From positions 302,150 through 366,149 of the forward strand of contig JAJVIC010000007.1 in the NCBI GenBank assembly GCA_022072225.1: DNA of 64,000 nt. The letters run 5' to 3'. Each line of letters begins with the position of its first letter. Position 1 is the first letter of the stretch. This document shows positions 7,151 to 15,624 of this stretch, piece after piece. Below the pieces are notes generated by a model. It made no database searches and was not told where the DNA came from. It saw nothing but the letters and a program-made list of their open reading frames with translations. Origin of the DNA: Bacteroidia bacterium (GTDB taxonomy: Bacteria > Bacteroidota > Bacteroidia > SXHM01). Position numbers and translations under genes: made by a program.

Positions 7151-9853
7151 ATGAAACACCTTTTCTCAACCCTCACCCTCTTTTTCGCGGCAGCACTTAC
7201 AAGTTTTGCCTGCGTAGGCGAGTTTACCTACACCGTAACAGGCAACACTGTAACCTTTCACGGAAGTTCAGACACTCCTGAAGTAACTTATCATTGGAAT
7301 TTTGGCGACCAAAGCGATGCCAACGGACAAAACGTTTCGCATACCTACACGCTTTATCCCGAGCACTACAATGTATGCCTCACCATTTCAGACGGACAAG
7401 GCTGCACCGATGAATATTGTGTAAATATTTATGTGCAAACGGGCCCTACCTGCGAGGCGTTCTTTGAAACGGAGGCAGTTTGTCTGGGCACAACTACTAA
7501 TTTTACAGATGGTTCTGCAACAAATGTAGGCACCGTAAATTCATGGTTATGGAGTTTTGGTGATGGAACAACATCTGATGCACAAAACCCGCAGCATACC
7601 TATGCCAATTCAGGAGTGTATGAAGTTTGTCTTACCATTGAAACCAGCGAAGGCTGCACCGATGACTATTGCCGCAATGTATTGGTTCTGCCTCTGCCCA
7701 ATACTCTTTTTATTGTTCAGAATAATGTAGTGGGTGAAACGGTTCATGTAAACAACGAAACAACTATCAGTAACGGAAGTATTGCAAGCTACACATGGCA
7801 TTGGGGCGATGGTTCTGCTACGTCAAATGTTGCGGATCCTACACATGTTTACAGTGAACCCGGCACATATAACATTTGCCTTGTTGCTGTTTCAAACGAA
7901 GGTTGTGTGAATGAATATTGCCACGAGATAGTTATAGAGCCTATTTCTTCTGAATGTCACGCATCATTTACCTATGCAGTAAACAATAACACCGTAACAT
8001 TTGAATCAGGTACTACACAACCCAACGAATATTACCACTGGATTTTTGGTGATGGCAGCGATGCCAACGGAACAAACGTAACACACACCTATACCGTTTT
8101 CCCTGAGCACTATAATGTTTGCGCCATTCTTATCAACACCATTACCGGCTGCCGTGATACGGTTTGCCAAACCATTTATGTTCAGGATGGCGGCAGCAGC
8201 GGAACATGCGAAGCATTTTTTGAATACGAAATTGATAACAACTTAGTACACTTCTTCGGGGTTTCAAGTGCTGATGGTTCAACCTATCACTGGAGCTTTG
8301 GCGATGATGAACACAGCGGTCAGCAAAACCCGAATCACGATTATGCGTTGTTTCCTGAGCACTATCAGGTTTGTTTAACCATTGTAACTCCTGATGGCTG
8401 CACCGACACCTATTGCGAAACCGTTTTTGTGGAAGGCGGCAGCACCGGCAGTGCGTGCGAAGCCAGCATGGAATATGTAATGGATGGCAACAATGTGCAT
8501 TTTTATGGGCATTCTACTGAAGACAATGTGGATTATATCTGGAACTTTGGCGATGGTCATAACGGAACAGGACAAGACCCATGGCATACCTATACTCAGT
8601 TTCCCGAACATTACGAAGTATGTTTAATCATTGGCAACAACAACAACGGCTGCCGCGACACAGTGTGCGAAACCATTTATGTTCAGGAAGGCATGCAGTG
8701 CAGTGCTGAATTTACTTACACCATTACAGGTAATGAAGTTCATTTTGCGGCAGCTTCCAATACTGACGGAACACATTATCTCTGGAGTTTTGGCGATGGT
8801 ACACAGGCAGACGGGCATCATCCTAATCATGCGTATGAATTATTTCCTGAGCATTACGAAGTATGCCTTACTGTTACCAACTCTGCTACCGGTTGCAGCG
8901 AAACACATTGCGAAACCATTTTCATTGAGGCACAAAACACACAACATTTTACAATAGAGGGAACAATATATGCAGGGCAGAATACAGCCGATGAAGGTCA
9001 TGTTTACCTCATTCATTACAATGCTGATTTAGGTCTGCTCGAAGAGGTGGCAACCACCAATATTCTCGCCAACGGACATTATGTATTTACTAATGTTACA
9101 GCCGGAAATTATTTTCTAAAAGCTGCATTGGTCGAAGGCTCTTTGTATTACGAAAATTGGTTGCCAACCTATTTTGAACACGAACTTTTCTGGTATCAGG
9201 CAAATGTGGTAAGTGTTACTGCCAACCTTAATCGCAACATTCATTTAATTGAAGGCAACAATCCCGGAGGTCCCGGGTTTGTGGGCGGATTGGTTACAGA
9301 AGGAGCCAACAAAACTTCCGGTCCGGGCGACCCTGTGGAAGGCGTGCAGATTATGCTGCTTACCATGAATGACGAACCGGTACAATATGTTTATACCAAT
9401 GCTGCCGGACAGTTTTCGTTTGAAGGTGTGGCATACGGAACCTACAAAGTGTATGGCGAAGTATTGAACCTTAATACCATTCCTGCTATTGTAACCATCA
9501 GTGCTCCTGAACCAAGCGTTGATAATATTGGCTTGCTGGTAACTTCAACTGAAGTAACAACAGGTGTATTTGAACCTGCGGTTATTAATGAATCGGCTGT
9601 TGGCGGGTTATTCCCCAATCCAACTAATGGCGATGCTTCGGTGAACATCAGTCTATCAAAAGACGCACGTGTTGCCATTCGTTTGTTTGATATTGCAGGA
9701 CGACAAGTGTATGCCGACATTCTGAATTTCAGCGCAGGTGTGCAGCAAATTAATTTGCCTGTTTCTGCTCTTAATGCAGGAATTTACAGCCTCACTTTAT
9801 CAGATGAAAAATCGAGTACAATGGTTACAAGAAAATTAGTGAAGACAGAATAA
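7151..9853 (+). CDS. Large secreted protein with seven PKD domains and a T9SS C-terminal sorting domain
   Basis: 900 residues. A signal peptide (1-20) precedes seven PKD domains of about 80 residues each, marked by WNFGDQ, WSFGDG, WHWGDG, WIFGDG, WSFGDD, WNFGDG and WSFGDG cores. Many have paired cysteines in the pattern VCLTI...GCTDEYC. Two carboxypeptidase-regulatory or Cna-B-like domains follow (about 610-690 and 695-800). The last 80 residues form a type A T9SS sorting domain (GLFPNPTNGD, LFDIAGRQVY, GIYSLTL). The protein should be exported across the outer membrane and anchored or released at the surface, as an adhesin or matrix component. A short leader with CACCAAATCACCAAAT precedes the start. 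Transcription probably stops at the hairpin at 9914. Confidence 0.88.
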   Translation: MKHLFSTLTLFFAAALTSFACVGEFTYTVTGNTVTFHGSSDTPEVTYHWNFGDQSDANGQNVSHTYTLYPEHYNVCLTISDGQGCTDEYCVNIYVQTGPTCEAFFETEAVCLGTTTNFTDGSATNVGTVNSWLWSFGDGTTSDAQNPQHTYANSGVYEVCLTIETSEGCTDDYCRNVLVLPLPNTLFIVQNNVVGETVHVNNETTISNGSIASYTWHWGDGSATSNVADPTHVYSEPGTYNICLVAVSNEGCVNEYCHEIVIEPISSECHASFTYAVNNNTVTFESGTTQPNEYYHWIFGDGSDANGTNVTHTYTVFPEHYNVCAILINTITGCRDTVCQTIYVQDGGSSGTCEAFFEYEIDNNLVHFFGVSSADGSTYHWSFGDDEHSGQQNPNHDYALFPEHYQVCLTIVTPDGCTDTYCETVFVEGGSTGSACEASMEYVMDGNNVHFYGHSTEDNVDYIWNFGDGHNGTGQDPWHTYTQFPEHYEVCLIIGNNNNGCRDTVCETIYVQEGMQCSAEFTYTITGNEVHFAAASNTDGTHYLWSFGDGTQADGHHPNHAYELFPEHYEVCLTVTNSATGCSETHCETIFIEAQNTQHFTIEGTIYAGQNTADEGHVYLIHYNADLGLLEEVATTNILANGHYVFTNVTAGNYFLKAALVEGSLYYENWLPTYFEHELFWYQANVVSVTANLNRNIHLIEGNNPGGPGFVGGLVTEGANKTSGPGDPVEGVQIMLLTMNDEPVQYVYTNAAGQFSFEGVAYGTYKVYGEVLNLNTIPAIVTISAPEPSVDNIGLLVTSTEVTTGVFEPAVINESAVGGLFPNPTNGDASVNISLSKDARVAIRLFDIAGRQVYADILNFSAGVQQINLPVSALNAGIYSLTLSDEKSSTMVTRKLVKTE

Positions 9854-9855
9854 GC

Positions 9856-9896
9856 CTCACCCCTCACCCCTCTCCTTTTGGAGAAGGGAACATAGT
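9856..9896. repeat. Dispersed repeat family D copy
   Basis: CTCACCCCTCACCCCTCTCC followed by TTTTGGAGAAGGGA, a short hairpin element. It matches the copies nested at 5841, near 32166 and inside the CDS at 63789. It sits three bases after the stop of the 7151 gene. Confidence 0.65.
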
Positions 9897-9913
9897 TCCC
9901 TGTTGTTGTGTGA

Positions 9914-9951
9914 CCCCTGCTGTTTGGACTAAAACTTCGGCAGGGGTTTTT
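9914..9951 (+). terminator. Intrinsic terminator after the PKD surface protein
   Basis: Stem CCCCTGC (9914-9920) pairs with GCAGGGG (9940-9946), with a 19-base loop, followed by TTTTT. Confidence 0.7.
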
Positions 9952-10003
9952 GCTTCCTGAGTTATAAGCTATAACTTTAAGCCGTGCAAATTCAAATTCT
10001 GTA

Positions 10004-10483
10004 ATGGCAAAATTAGTTCTCGACTGGAAAGATGAGCAGGAAGATTCCTTCGCGCTTATAGGTATTTCGTGCCATCAGAAAGACTACCGACTTTGCTGGG
10101 AGCTGAATAAAGTACTGGAACTTGAACTTCAAAAAGAAGAAGACATCCTGGGTCCGAGCGAAGAAATATCATTCTCGCGCTACTATTATAACAACGAAGA
10201 TTTTTTGCAGGATTTTTATTTGCTCACCAACAAAATCGGAAAAGTATTTTTTGCACCCGAACTGAAACAAGCCGATTATATTCTTCAGATTTACGGCATT
10301 CGCAATGAATATGAAATGGATGAGATGGTGCAAAAAATAATCAGTATTGACAGTGTGCTTACCGCTTTTGTTTTTGACACCGAAAAACTGAAATACGGAC
10401 ATCCGCTATTTTACACTGCCGTACCAAAAAAGAAAAAAGAAGAGCACGAAGATTTACTCGCAGCTTTCAGAAAAAAAGAATAA
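10004..10483 (+). CDS. IPExxxVDY family protein
   Basis: A 159-residue soluble protein without a signal peptide. The family signature IPExxxVDY appears as APELKQADY at about residues 84-92. The family is confined to Bacteroidota and has no established function. It is often found immediately upstream of pyruvate kinase, as here: the pyk ATG directly follows this gene's TAA with no gap, so the two are surely co-transcribed. An acidic, helical protein with a lysine-rich tail (KKKKEEHEDLL). A regulatory or chaperone role for the kinase is only a guess from the linkage. Confidence 0.8.
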   Translation: MAKLVLDWKDEQEDSFALIGISCHQKDYRLCWELNKVLELELQKEEDILGPSEEISFSRYYYNNEDFLQDFYLLTNKIGKVFFAPELKQADYILQIYGIRNEYEMDEMVQKIISIDSVLTAFVFDTEKLKYGHPLFYTAVPKKKKEEHEDLLAAFRKKE

Positions 10484-11923
10484 ATGAACTACAACAAAAC
10501 AAAAATTGTCGCCACCATCGGACCGGCTTCTTCATCGTATGAAGCGTTGAAAGAAATGGCTGAAGCAGGAATGAATATCTGCCGCTTAAACTTTTCGCAC
10601 GGAGCACATGAGGTGCACAAGGCTGTGGTTGACAATGTCCGTAAACTGAATGCCGAAAAGCCTTACAATATTGGAATTATTGCTGATTTGCAAGGGCCGA
10701 AAATCCGTATAGGAATAATGGAGAAAAACAGTGATGGCGCAGATGAGGTTGAATTGGTAACAGGTGATGAAATTACGTTTACAACAAAAGAATGTATTGG
10801 CACTAAAGAAAAATTATACATCACTTATCAGCAGTTTCCGGCTGATGTAAAAGTGGACGACAAGATTTTAATCAACGATGGAAAAATTGCATTGCGCGTT
10901 CTCGAAACCGACAGAGTAAGCGAAGTAAAAGCATTGGTTACACATGGCGGAATCCTTTCATCCAAGAAAGGAGTAAATCTTCCGAACACAAAAATTTCGC
11001 TGCCTTGTTTAACTGAAAAAGACAAAAAAGATTTAGAGTTTGCGTTGAGTCAGGATGTGGAGTGGATAGGACTTTCGTTTGTACGTTCGGGCGAAGATAT
11101 CATTGAACTCAAACACCTGATTGCAAACGCAGGCAAGAACACCAAAGTAATTGCGAAGATTGAAAAACCGGAAGCCATTCAGGATATTGATGTTATCATT
11201 CAAGAAACAGATGCAATCATGGTTGCGCGTGGTGATTTAGGGGTTGAGGTGCCGATGCAGAAAGTTCCGGTAATACAAAAACTGATTGTTAAAAAATGTC
11301 TGGAAGCAGCAAAGCCGGTAATCATTGCCACACAAATGATGGAGAGCATGATTACAGGAATTAGTCCTTCGCGTGCAGAAGTAAATGATGTTGCCAATTC
11401 AGTAATGGATGGAGCAGATGCACTTATGCTGAGCGGTGAAACTTCTGTTGGCAATCATCCTGCAAAAGTGGTGGAAGCTATGCGTACCATTATTGAATTT
11501 ATTGAAGGCTTTGAAGATATTTATAACCGTGAACATTTGCCTGTTCCAGGAACCGACCGATTTATCTCTGATTCCATTTGCTATAATGCAAGTCTTATAG
11601 CAAATCAGACAAATGCTGCTGCCATCATCACCATGACGCACAGCGGCTACACGGCTTTTCGTGTTTCAAGCCATCGCCCCGATACCAACATTTTTATTTT
11701 CACCGACAACCAAAGCATTCTCAACATGCTCAATTTAGTTTGGGGTGTGCGAGGTTTTTATTACGATAAATATGTAAGCACCGACCATACGATTGCAGAC
11801 ATAAAACTGCGCCTGAAAAAAATGGGATTGGTAAAAGAAAAAGACATCATCATTAACATTGCCAGCATTCCAATCAGCGAGCGTGGGCAATCAAATATGA
11901 TTAAAGTGAGTTATGTGAATTAG
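10484..11923 (+). CDS. pyk: Pyruvate kinase
   Basis: A 479-residue glycolytic enzyme converting phosphoenolpyruvate and ADP to pyruvate and ATP. The TIM-barrel domain starts TKIVATIGPAS (6-16). RLNFSHG (34-40) and the small B domain (about 75-165) follow. The catalytic motif IAKIEKPE (223-230), MVARGDLGVEVP (246-257), IATQMMESM (281-289) and LMLSGETS (314-321) are all intact. The C-terminal allosteric-type domain spans about 355-475. The length is normal for bacterial enzymes. The start is fixed by the preceding TAA. A family B inverted repeat follows the stop and separates it from the convergent gene. Confidence 0.97.
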   Translation: MNYNKTKIVATIGPASSSYEALKEMAEAGMNICRLNFSHGAHEVHKAVVDNVRKLNAEKPYNIGIIADLQGPKIRIGIMEKNSDGADEVELVTGDEITFTTKECIGTKEKLYITYQQFPADVKVDDKILINDGKIALRVLETDRVSEVKALVTHGGILSSKKGVNLPNTKISLPCLTEKDKKDLEFALSQDVEWIGLSFVRSGEDIIELKHLIANAGKNTKVIAKIEKPEAIQDIDVIIQETDAIMVARGDLGVEVPMQKVPVIQKLIVKKCLEAAKPVIIATQMMESMITGISPSRAEVNDVANSVMDGADALMLSGETSVGNHPAKVVEAMRTIIEFIEGFEDIYNREHLPVPGTDRFISDSICYNASLIANQTNAAAIITMTHSGYTAFRVSSHRPDTNIFIFTDNQSILNMLNLVWGVRGFYYDKYVSTDHTIADIKLRLKKMGLVKEKDIIINIASIPISERGQSNMIKVSYVN

Positions 11924-12001
11924 CGTCATTGCGAGGGAGGAACGACCGAAGCAATCTCACTATCATTAAAAGAAATTTCTTCGCTATCGCTCGCAATGAC
12001 G
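11924..12001. repeat. Dispersed repeat family B between convergent genes
   Basis: Inverted repeat beginning CGTCATTGCGAG, containing GAAGCAATCTC, and ending CGCTCGCAATGACG. It exactly fills the gap between the pyk stop and the stop of the convergent 12003 gene. The transcript hairpin may act as a bidirectional terminator or as 3' end protection. Confidence 0.8.
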
Positions 12002-12002
12002 G

Positions 12003-12992
12003 TTACATCACATCCCTTTTTAACTCCGGAAAAACTTTTGAGACTTTATTGAGAATGTAATCTCCATAAGTTCCTTCAAACGAATGAACATTGGTTTTAT
12101 CCCAACGCTCTGCGCTGTCATCATCAGCTTTTGCAATTCCTTCAATTCGTTTCGGAACAGTATCAAATCCCGGGTCAAAAAACAACGGGAATGACAACCT
12201 GCTCTTTCCGGATTTATTTAACACGCGATGCGGTGTAGAACGATACAAGCCGCCTGTCATGCGGTCGAGCATATCACCGATGTTGCAGATAAATGTGTTT
12301 TCAATTGGTGGTGCTTCAATCCAATTTCCTCCCGATTTTACTTGCAATCCACCAACAGCATCTTGTTTTAAAATAGTGAGCAGACCATAATCGGTGTGCT
12401 CGCCAACACCCCACAGTTCTTCATTTGCAGTATGATGCGGATAATGAAAAATACGAAAAAGTATTAACGGATTTTTGGTGTAGCGTGAATAAAAATAATC
12501 CGCATCCAGATTTAAACTCAGTGCAACTGCTTTCATAACAACATGTCCAATTTGTGTAACTTCATCCATGTATTGCAGCACTATTTTGCGAAGTTCTGTG
12601 GGCTTTTCGGGAAAGAGATTTTGTCCGTGCATCGGAGTTCCTGCAAGCACTTGCGGGTTATTTTTGTCGAGTTCTGTTCCGAAATAAATTCCTTCTTTGA
12701 TGTCGGGTTTTCCTGAAGTAAGTTCATTACCAACCGGGAAAAACCCACGCCATGCTTTTCCTCCAAGCTGCATGGATATTTTTAGTTTTTCTTCTTCCGG
12801 TAAACTGAAAAACGCATGACTTAGTTTTTCTAATTCCTCTTGTAAATCAATACCAACACCGTGTCCTGAAATATAAAAGAAACCATGTTCGCGACAGGCG
12901 ATATTTATTTGTTGTGCAATTTTATCAGCAGCGGTTTTTTCCGTTTCTTTTTCGCGGAGTGGTGCAATATCAATTATGGGTATTTGAGACAT
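12003..12992 (-). CDS. 2-oxoglutarate/Fe(II)-dependent oxygenase, isopenicillin N synthase-like family
   Basis: A 329-residue cytosolic non-heme iron enzyme. The N-terminal DIOX_N region (about 4-125) includes HGFFYISGHG. In the C-terminal double-stranded beta-helix the iron ligands are H199 and D201 (EHTDYGLL) and H255 (TPHRV). The oxoglutarate-binding RxS is at R265-S267. The substrate cannot be read from the sequence; relatives act on small molecules, including amino acids and gibberellin-like compounds. It lies alone on the minus strand. A degenerate family A repeat separates it from the 13083 gene. Confidence 0.88.
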   Translation of the reverse strand: MSQIPIIDIAPLREKETEKTAADKIAQQINIACREHGFFYISGHGVGIDLQEELEKLSHAFFSLPEEEKLKISMQLGGKAWRGFFPVGNELTSGKPDIKEGIYFGTELDKNNPQVLAGTPMHGQNLFPEKPTELRKIVLQYMDEVTQIGHVVMKAVALSLNLDADYFYSRYTKNPLILFRIFHYPHHTANEELWGVGEHTDYGLLTILKQDAVGGLQVKSGGNWIEAPPIENTFICNIGDMLDRMTGGLYRSTPHRVLNKSGKSRLSFPLFFDPGFDTVPKRIEGIAKADDDSAERWDKTNVHSFEGTYGDYILNKVSKVFPELKRDVM

Positions 12993-13007
12993 GTTTATAT
13001 TGTTTTT

Positions 13008-13080
13008 GCCACTAAAACACTAACAACACTAAATCCCGCAAATTTTTGGTGAGTGTTTTGTTTTTTTGTGCTTTGGTAGC
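13008..13080. repeat. Dispersed repeat family A, degenerate copy
   Basis: GCCACTAAAACACTAACAAC on the left and the loosely complementary GTGTTTTG plus CTTTGGTAGC on the right. It resembles the copy at 40482 (ACCACTTAGACACTAAG / CTTAGTGTCTTAGTGGT). It lies between two minus-strand genes. Confidence 0.5.
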
Positions 13081-13082
13081 TG

Positions 13083-14138
13083 TTAAACATCGTATCGTTT
13101 TGTTCCTTCAGTTTCTAAGATTAAATCTGCACCGTAAGCCAAAGATGGAGTCATATAGCCGGTTTTGAAATTTCCGTTCAATACTTTTTCTGCAATGTTT
13201 ACAGCAGTTGCAGCCGTTAATGAATATCCTTCCAAGGTTTTTAGTCCTGCTGATTTTTTCTCTCCTTTTGCATTTTGAACTTCACCATAAAACATGCTGT
13301 ATCCGTTTTTTCGTTCTGTTTCATCGGGTCCGGGCTTGCGTTTATTTACCTGTGCTTTCAGGTAGTTCTGCACCAAAGAAGTAGATAACAACCAACCAAT
13401 ATAATTTCCCGTTTTCATGGATTTAACCATAGAAGGTGAAGCTGACATATAGGTTTCAATATTCGGAATTCCGGTGCTGTAATACGCTGTTGAAACATCG
13501 CCCCAGGGAATGGTGGCGCACAATATTTTCTTTTCACCAAAAGGAAACTCCTGCACTTTGTGTGCATTTTTAACTTTTGTAATCTTACCGTCTTTTCGCA
13601 CGGCACCACCTGCACCAAGGTTTTCAACCATGGTTAACGAAGTACCTCTCGACATTCTTCCCAAGGTTGTAAACGCAAGTTTCAAACTCGTTGCATCGGG
13701 TAATTGTTTTTTCAAATACGCAGCCAGACAATCACTGGGAACCACATCAAAACCTGTTCCCGGCATGAGCATAATGCCTGCTTTTTTTGCTACTTCATTT
13801 TTTGCAGCAGCGCCTTCAAATACTACTATTTCGCCAGTGATGTCAAGATAATGAGTGCCTGTTTGCAGACAGGCGTTTATCATCTGTTTAAAGGTATGTG
13901 CAAAAGGTCCGGCACAGTGCAGCACTGCTTTTTTGCCTGTTAACGCAGCAACAAGTTTCTCTTTTTCATTCACATCAAACACCGCATATTCAAGCCCGTA
14001 TTTCCCGGCAAGCACTTTCAGCTTTTCTTCGTTGCGGCCTGCCAGCAAAGGTTTCCAGCCTTTCTTCACTGCGTTTTGGGTTATCAGTTCACCGGTGTAG
14101 CCGTAGGCTCCGTATATCAGCAAAGGTGTTTGTTCCAT
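13083..14138 (-). CDS. Saccharopine dehydrogenase-like NAD(P)-binding protein (trans-acting enoyl reductase type)
   Basis: A 351-residue protein with an N-terminal Rossmann fold: LLIYGAYGYTGELI (6-19) is the dinucleotide-binding glycine motif, then PLLAGRNEEKL. YLDITGE and PGTGFDVVPSDC (about 128-139) are typical of the saccharopine dehydrogenase/trans-acting enoyl reductase family. In mycobacteria that group reduces lipid intermediates in trans; in most bacteria its substrate is unknown. It is not the lysine-pathway enzyme by length or context. The ATG at 14138 is well supported by the family N-terminus. Confidence 0.82.
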   Translation of the reverse strand: MEQTPLLIYGAYGYTGELITQNAVKKGWKPLLAGRNEEKLKVLAGKYGLEYAVFDVNEKEKLVAALTGKKAVLHCAGPFAHTFKQMINACLQTGTHYLDITGEIVVFEGAAAKNEVAKKAGIMLMPGTGFDVVPSDCLAAYLKKQLPDATSLKLAFTTLGRMSRGTSLTMVENLGAGGAVRKDGKITKVKNAHKVQEFPFGEKKILCATIPWGDVSTAYYSTGIPNIETYMSASPSMVKSMKTGNYIGWLLSTSLVQNYLKAQVNKRKPGPDETERKNGYSMFYGEVQNAKGEKKSAGLKTLEGYSLTAATAVNIAEKVLNGNFKTGYMTPSLAYGADLILETEGTKRYDV

Positions 14139-14221
14139 CTGTTTTAATTTGGATACAAAAATGGTTTATTATTTTTATGGCATCAAAATTGTTTTTCCTG
14201 TGCTAAACAAAAACTTCATCT

Positions 14222-14623
14222 ATGAAAACCTTCAAAAATAAAATAGCAGTTGTTGTATTCGCTATCGCTGTTATACTTTCATCTTGTACTACTGAAGACC
14301 TGAATTTCGATGACCGTGATGATTTTACCGGAAACTGGATTTGTCAGGAAAGCAGTACTCAGCTTGGAACATCTTCTTACAATGTGACCATCTCAAAATC
14401 ACTCACCGACAGCACAGCCATTTTGATTGCCAATTTTTATAACCTCGGTTCAGGTAACAAAGCTGTCGCTATTGTGGACGGAAATACGTTTGTAATAAAT
14501 CCTCAATTGGTAGATAACCTGAATGTTGCCGGTAGCGGAACCCTTACAGGGTCACAAATAAATCTCAGCTACACCGTTTCGGCAGGCGGAACGGATAATG
14601 TTACTGCGGTTTATAGCAAGTAG
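14222..14623 (+). CDS. Small lipocalin-like lipoprotein
   Basis: 133 residues with a lipoprotein signal peptide ending VILSSC (Cys22) and a mature domain of about 110 residues. It starts FTGNWIC and is rich in alternating beta strands, as in lipocalin-like and DUF-type Bacteroidota lipoproteins (FTGNW, SGTLTGSQINLSYTV). It is likely anchored to the inner leaflet of the outer membrane. No specific ligand can be named. Confidence 0.65.
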   Translation: MKTFKNKIAVVVFAIAVILSSCTTEDLNFDDRDDFTGNWICQESSTQLGTSSYNVTISKSLTDSTAILIANFYNLGSGNKAVAIVDGNTFVINPQLVDNLNVAGSGTLTGSQINLSYTVSAGGTDNVTAVYSK

Positions 14624-14717
14624 ATTTAAACCTCTGTAGTTTTTTGTTTTTGGTTGGCTTAAGCGTTCAAAAGATTTCCCTTACTTTTGAGCCCCATAAC
14701 CCATAACCAAACACACC

Positions 14718-15584
14718 ATGAAAAAATTATTCACCTTCTTCATGGCAGCCGCAATTTTCGCAAGCTGCACTAATAAAGAACAGGAAGAAAAAATCAAACA
14801 ATTAGAACAAGATAACCTTAAACTTCAGGAACAGATTGGTGGTGATGCCAATACCATCAATGATTTTGTAAATGCATACAACGAGATTCAGTATAACCTC
14901 GATAGCATAAAAGCAAAAGAAGGAATTATTACAGCCAACACTGCAAATGGTGTGGAAATGGGTGCAGACCGAAAAGAACAAATCAAACAAGACATTCAGT
15001 TGATTTATGAACTTTCGTTAAAAAACAGAAAAAAGATTGATGAGCTGCAGAAGAAACTCAAAGACGAAAAAGGCTACACAGGCAATCTCAAAAAGATGAT
15101 AGAAAATCTGGAGAAACAATTAGCGGAACGTGATGCCCAGATTAATGTTTTGAAAGACGAGCTGGCAAAACTTGATATTGTTGTAGAAAACCTGACAGCA
15201 CAGGTTGATATGCTGGCAACTGAAAGCGAGCAGAAATCAAAAGTAATTGAAGAAAAAGTAAGCGAACTTAATACCGGTTACTACATTATTGGCACCGAAA
15301 AAAATCTGAAAGAAGCAAAGATTATTACCAAGGAAGGAGGTTTCATCGGTATGGGAAAAACAGCCAACATTAATAAAGATTTTGAAGAAGGAGCGTTTAA
15401 CAAAATTGATATTACTAAAACCAACACAATTATTCTGAAAAGTAAAAAAGCAAAAATTGTTACGGATCATCCCTCAACATCTTATACTTTGCACGGTGAT
15501 AAAAAACATGCCGATAGCCTGACTATTAATGATTACAAGGCTTTCTGGCGATCATCTAAATACCTGGTTATTGTAGCTGAATAA
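14718..15584 (+). CDS. Coiled-coil lipoprotein
   Basis: 288 residues with a lipoprotein signal (MKKLFTFFMAAAIFASC, Cys17). A long, highly charged coiled coil follows (about 20-185, with KIKQLEQDNLKLQEQ and ENLTAQVDMLA repeats). The C-terminal domain is of mixed type (about 190-288). This architecture is common in Bacteroidota lipoproteins near the cell wall, and no enzymatic motif is present. A perfect -7 box TACTTTTG lies at 14692-14699, which would give a leader of about 12-15 bases. A strong terminator follows at 15596. Confidence 0.7.
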   Translation: MKKLFTFFMAAAIFASCTNKEQEEKIKQLEQDNLKLQEQIGGDANTINDFVNAYNEIQYNLDSIKAKEGIITANTANGVEMGADRKEQIKQDIQLIYELSLKNRKKIDELQKKLKDEKGYTGNLKKMIENLEKQLAERDAQINVLKDELAKLDIVVENLTAQVDMLATESEQKSKVIEEKVSELNTGYYIIGTEKNLKEAKIITKEGGFIGMGKTANINKDFEEGAFNKIDITKTNTIILKSKKAKIVTDHPSTSYTLHGDKKHADSLTINDYKAFWRSSKYLVIVAE

Positions 15585-15595
15585 ATTTTGAATTT

Positions 15596-15624
15596 GGTCG
15601 GGATTTGTAATCCCGACCTTTTTT
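15596..15624 (+). terminator. Intrinsic terminator abutting the next start codon
   Basis: A 10-bp stem, GGTCGGGATT / AATCCCGACC (15596-15605 with 15609-15618), has a three-base loop and is followed by six T. The T-run runs directly into the ATG of the 15625 gene, so there is no room for a separate ribosome-binding leader. Confidence 0.85.

Noticed and set aside
13857..13874. Near-palindrome GCCTGTTTGCAGACAGGC in the 13083 gene
   Set aside because: It encodes the conserved ACLQTGTHYLD motif of the saccharopine dehydrogenase-like family, so coding constraint explains it.
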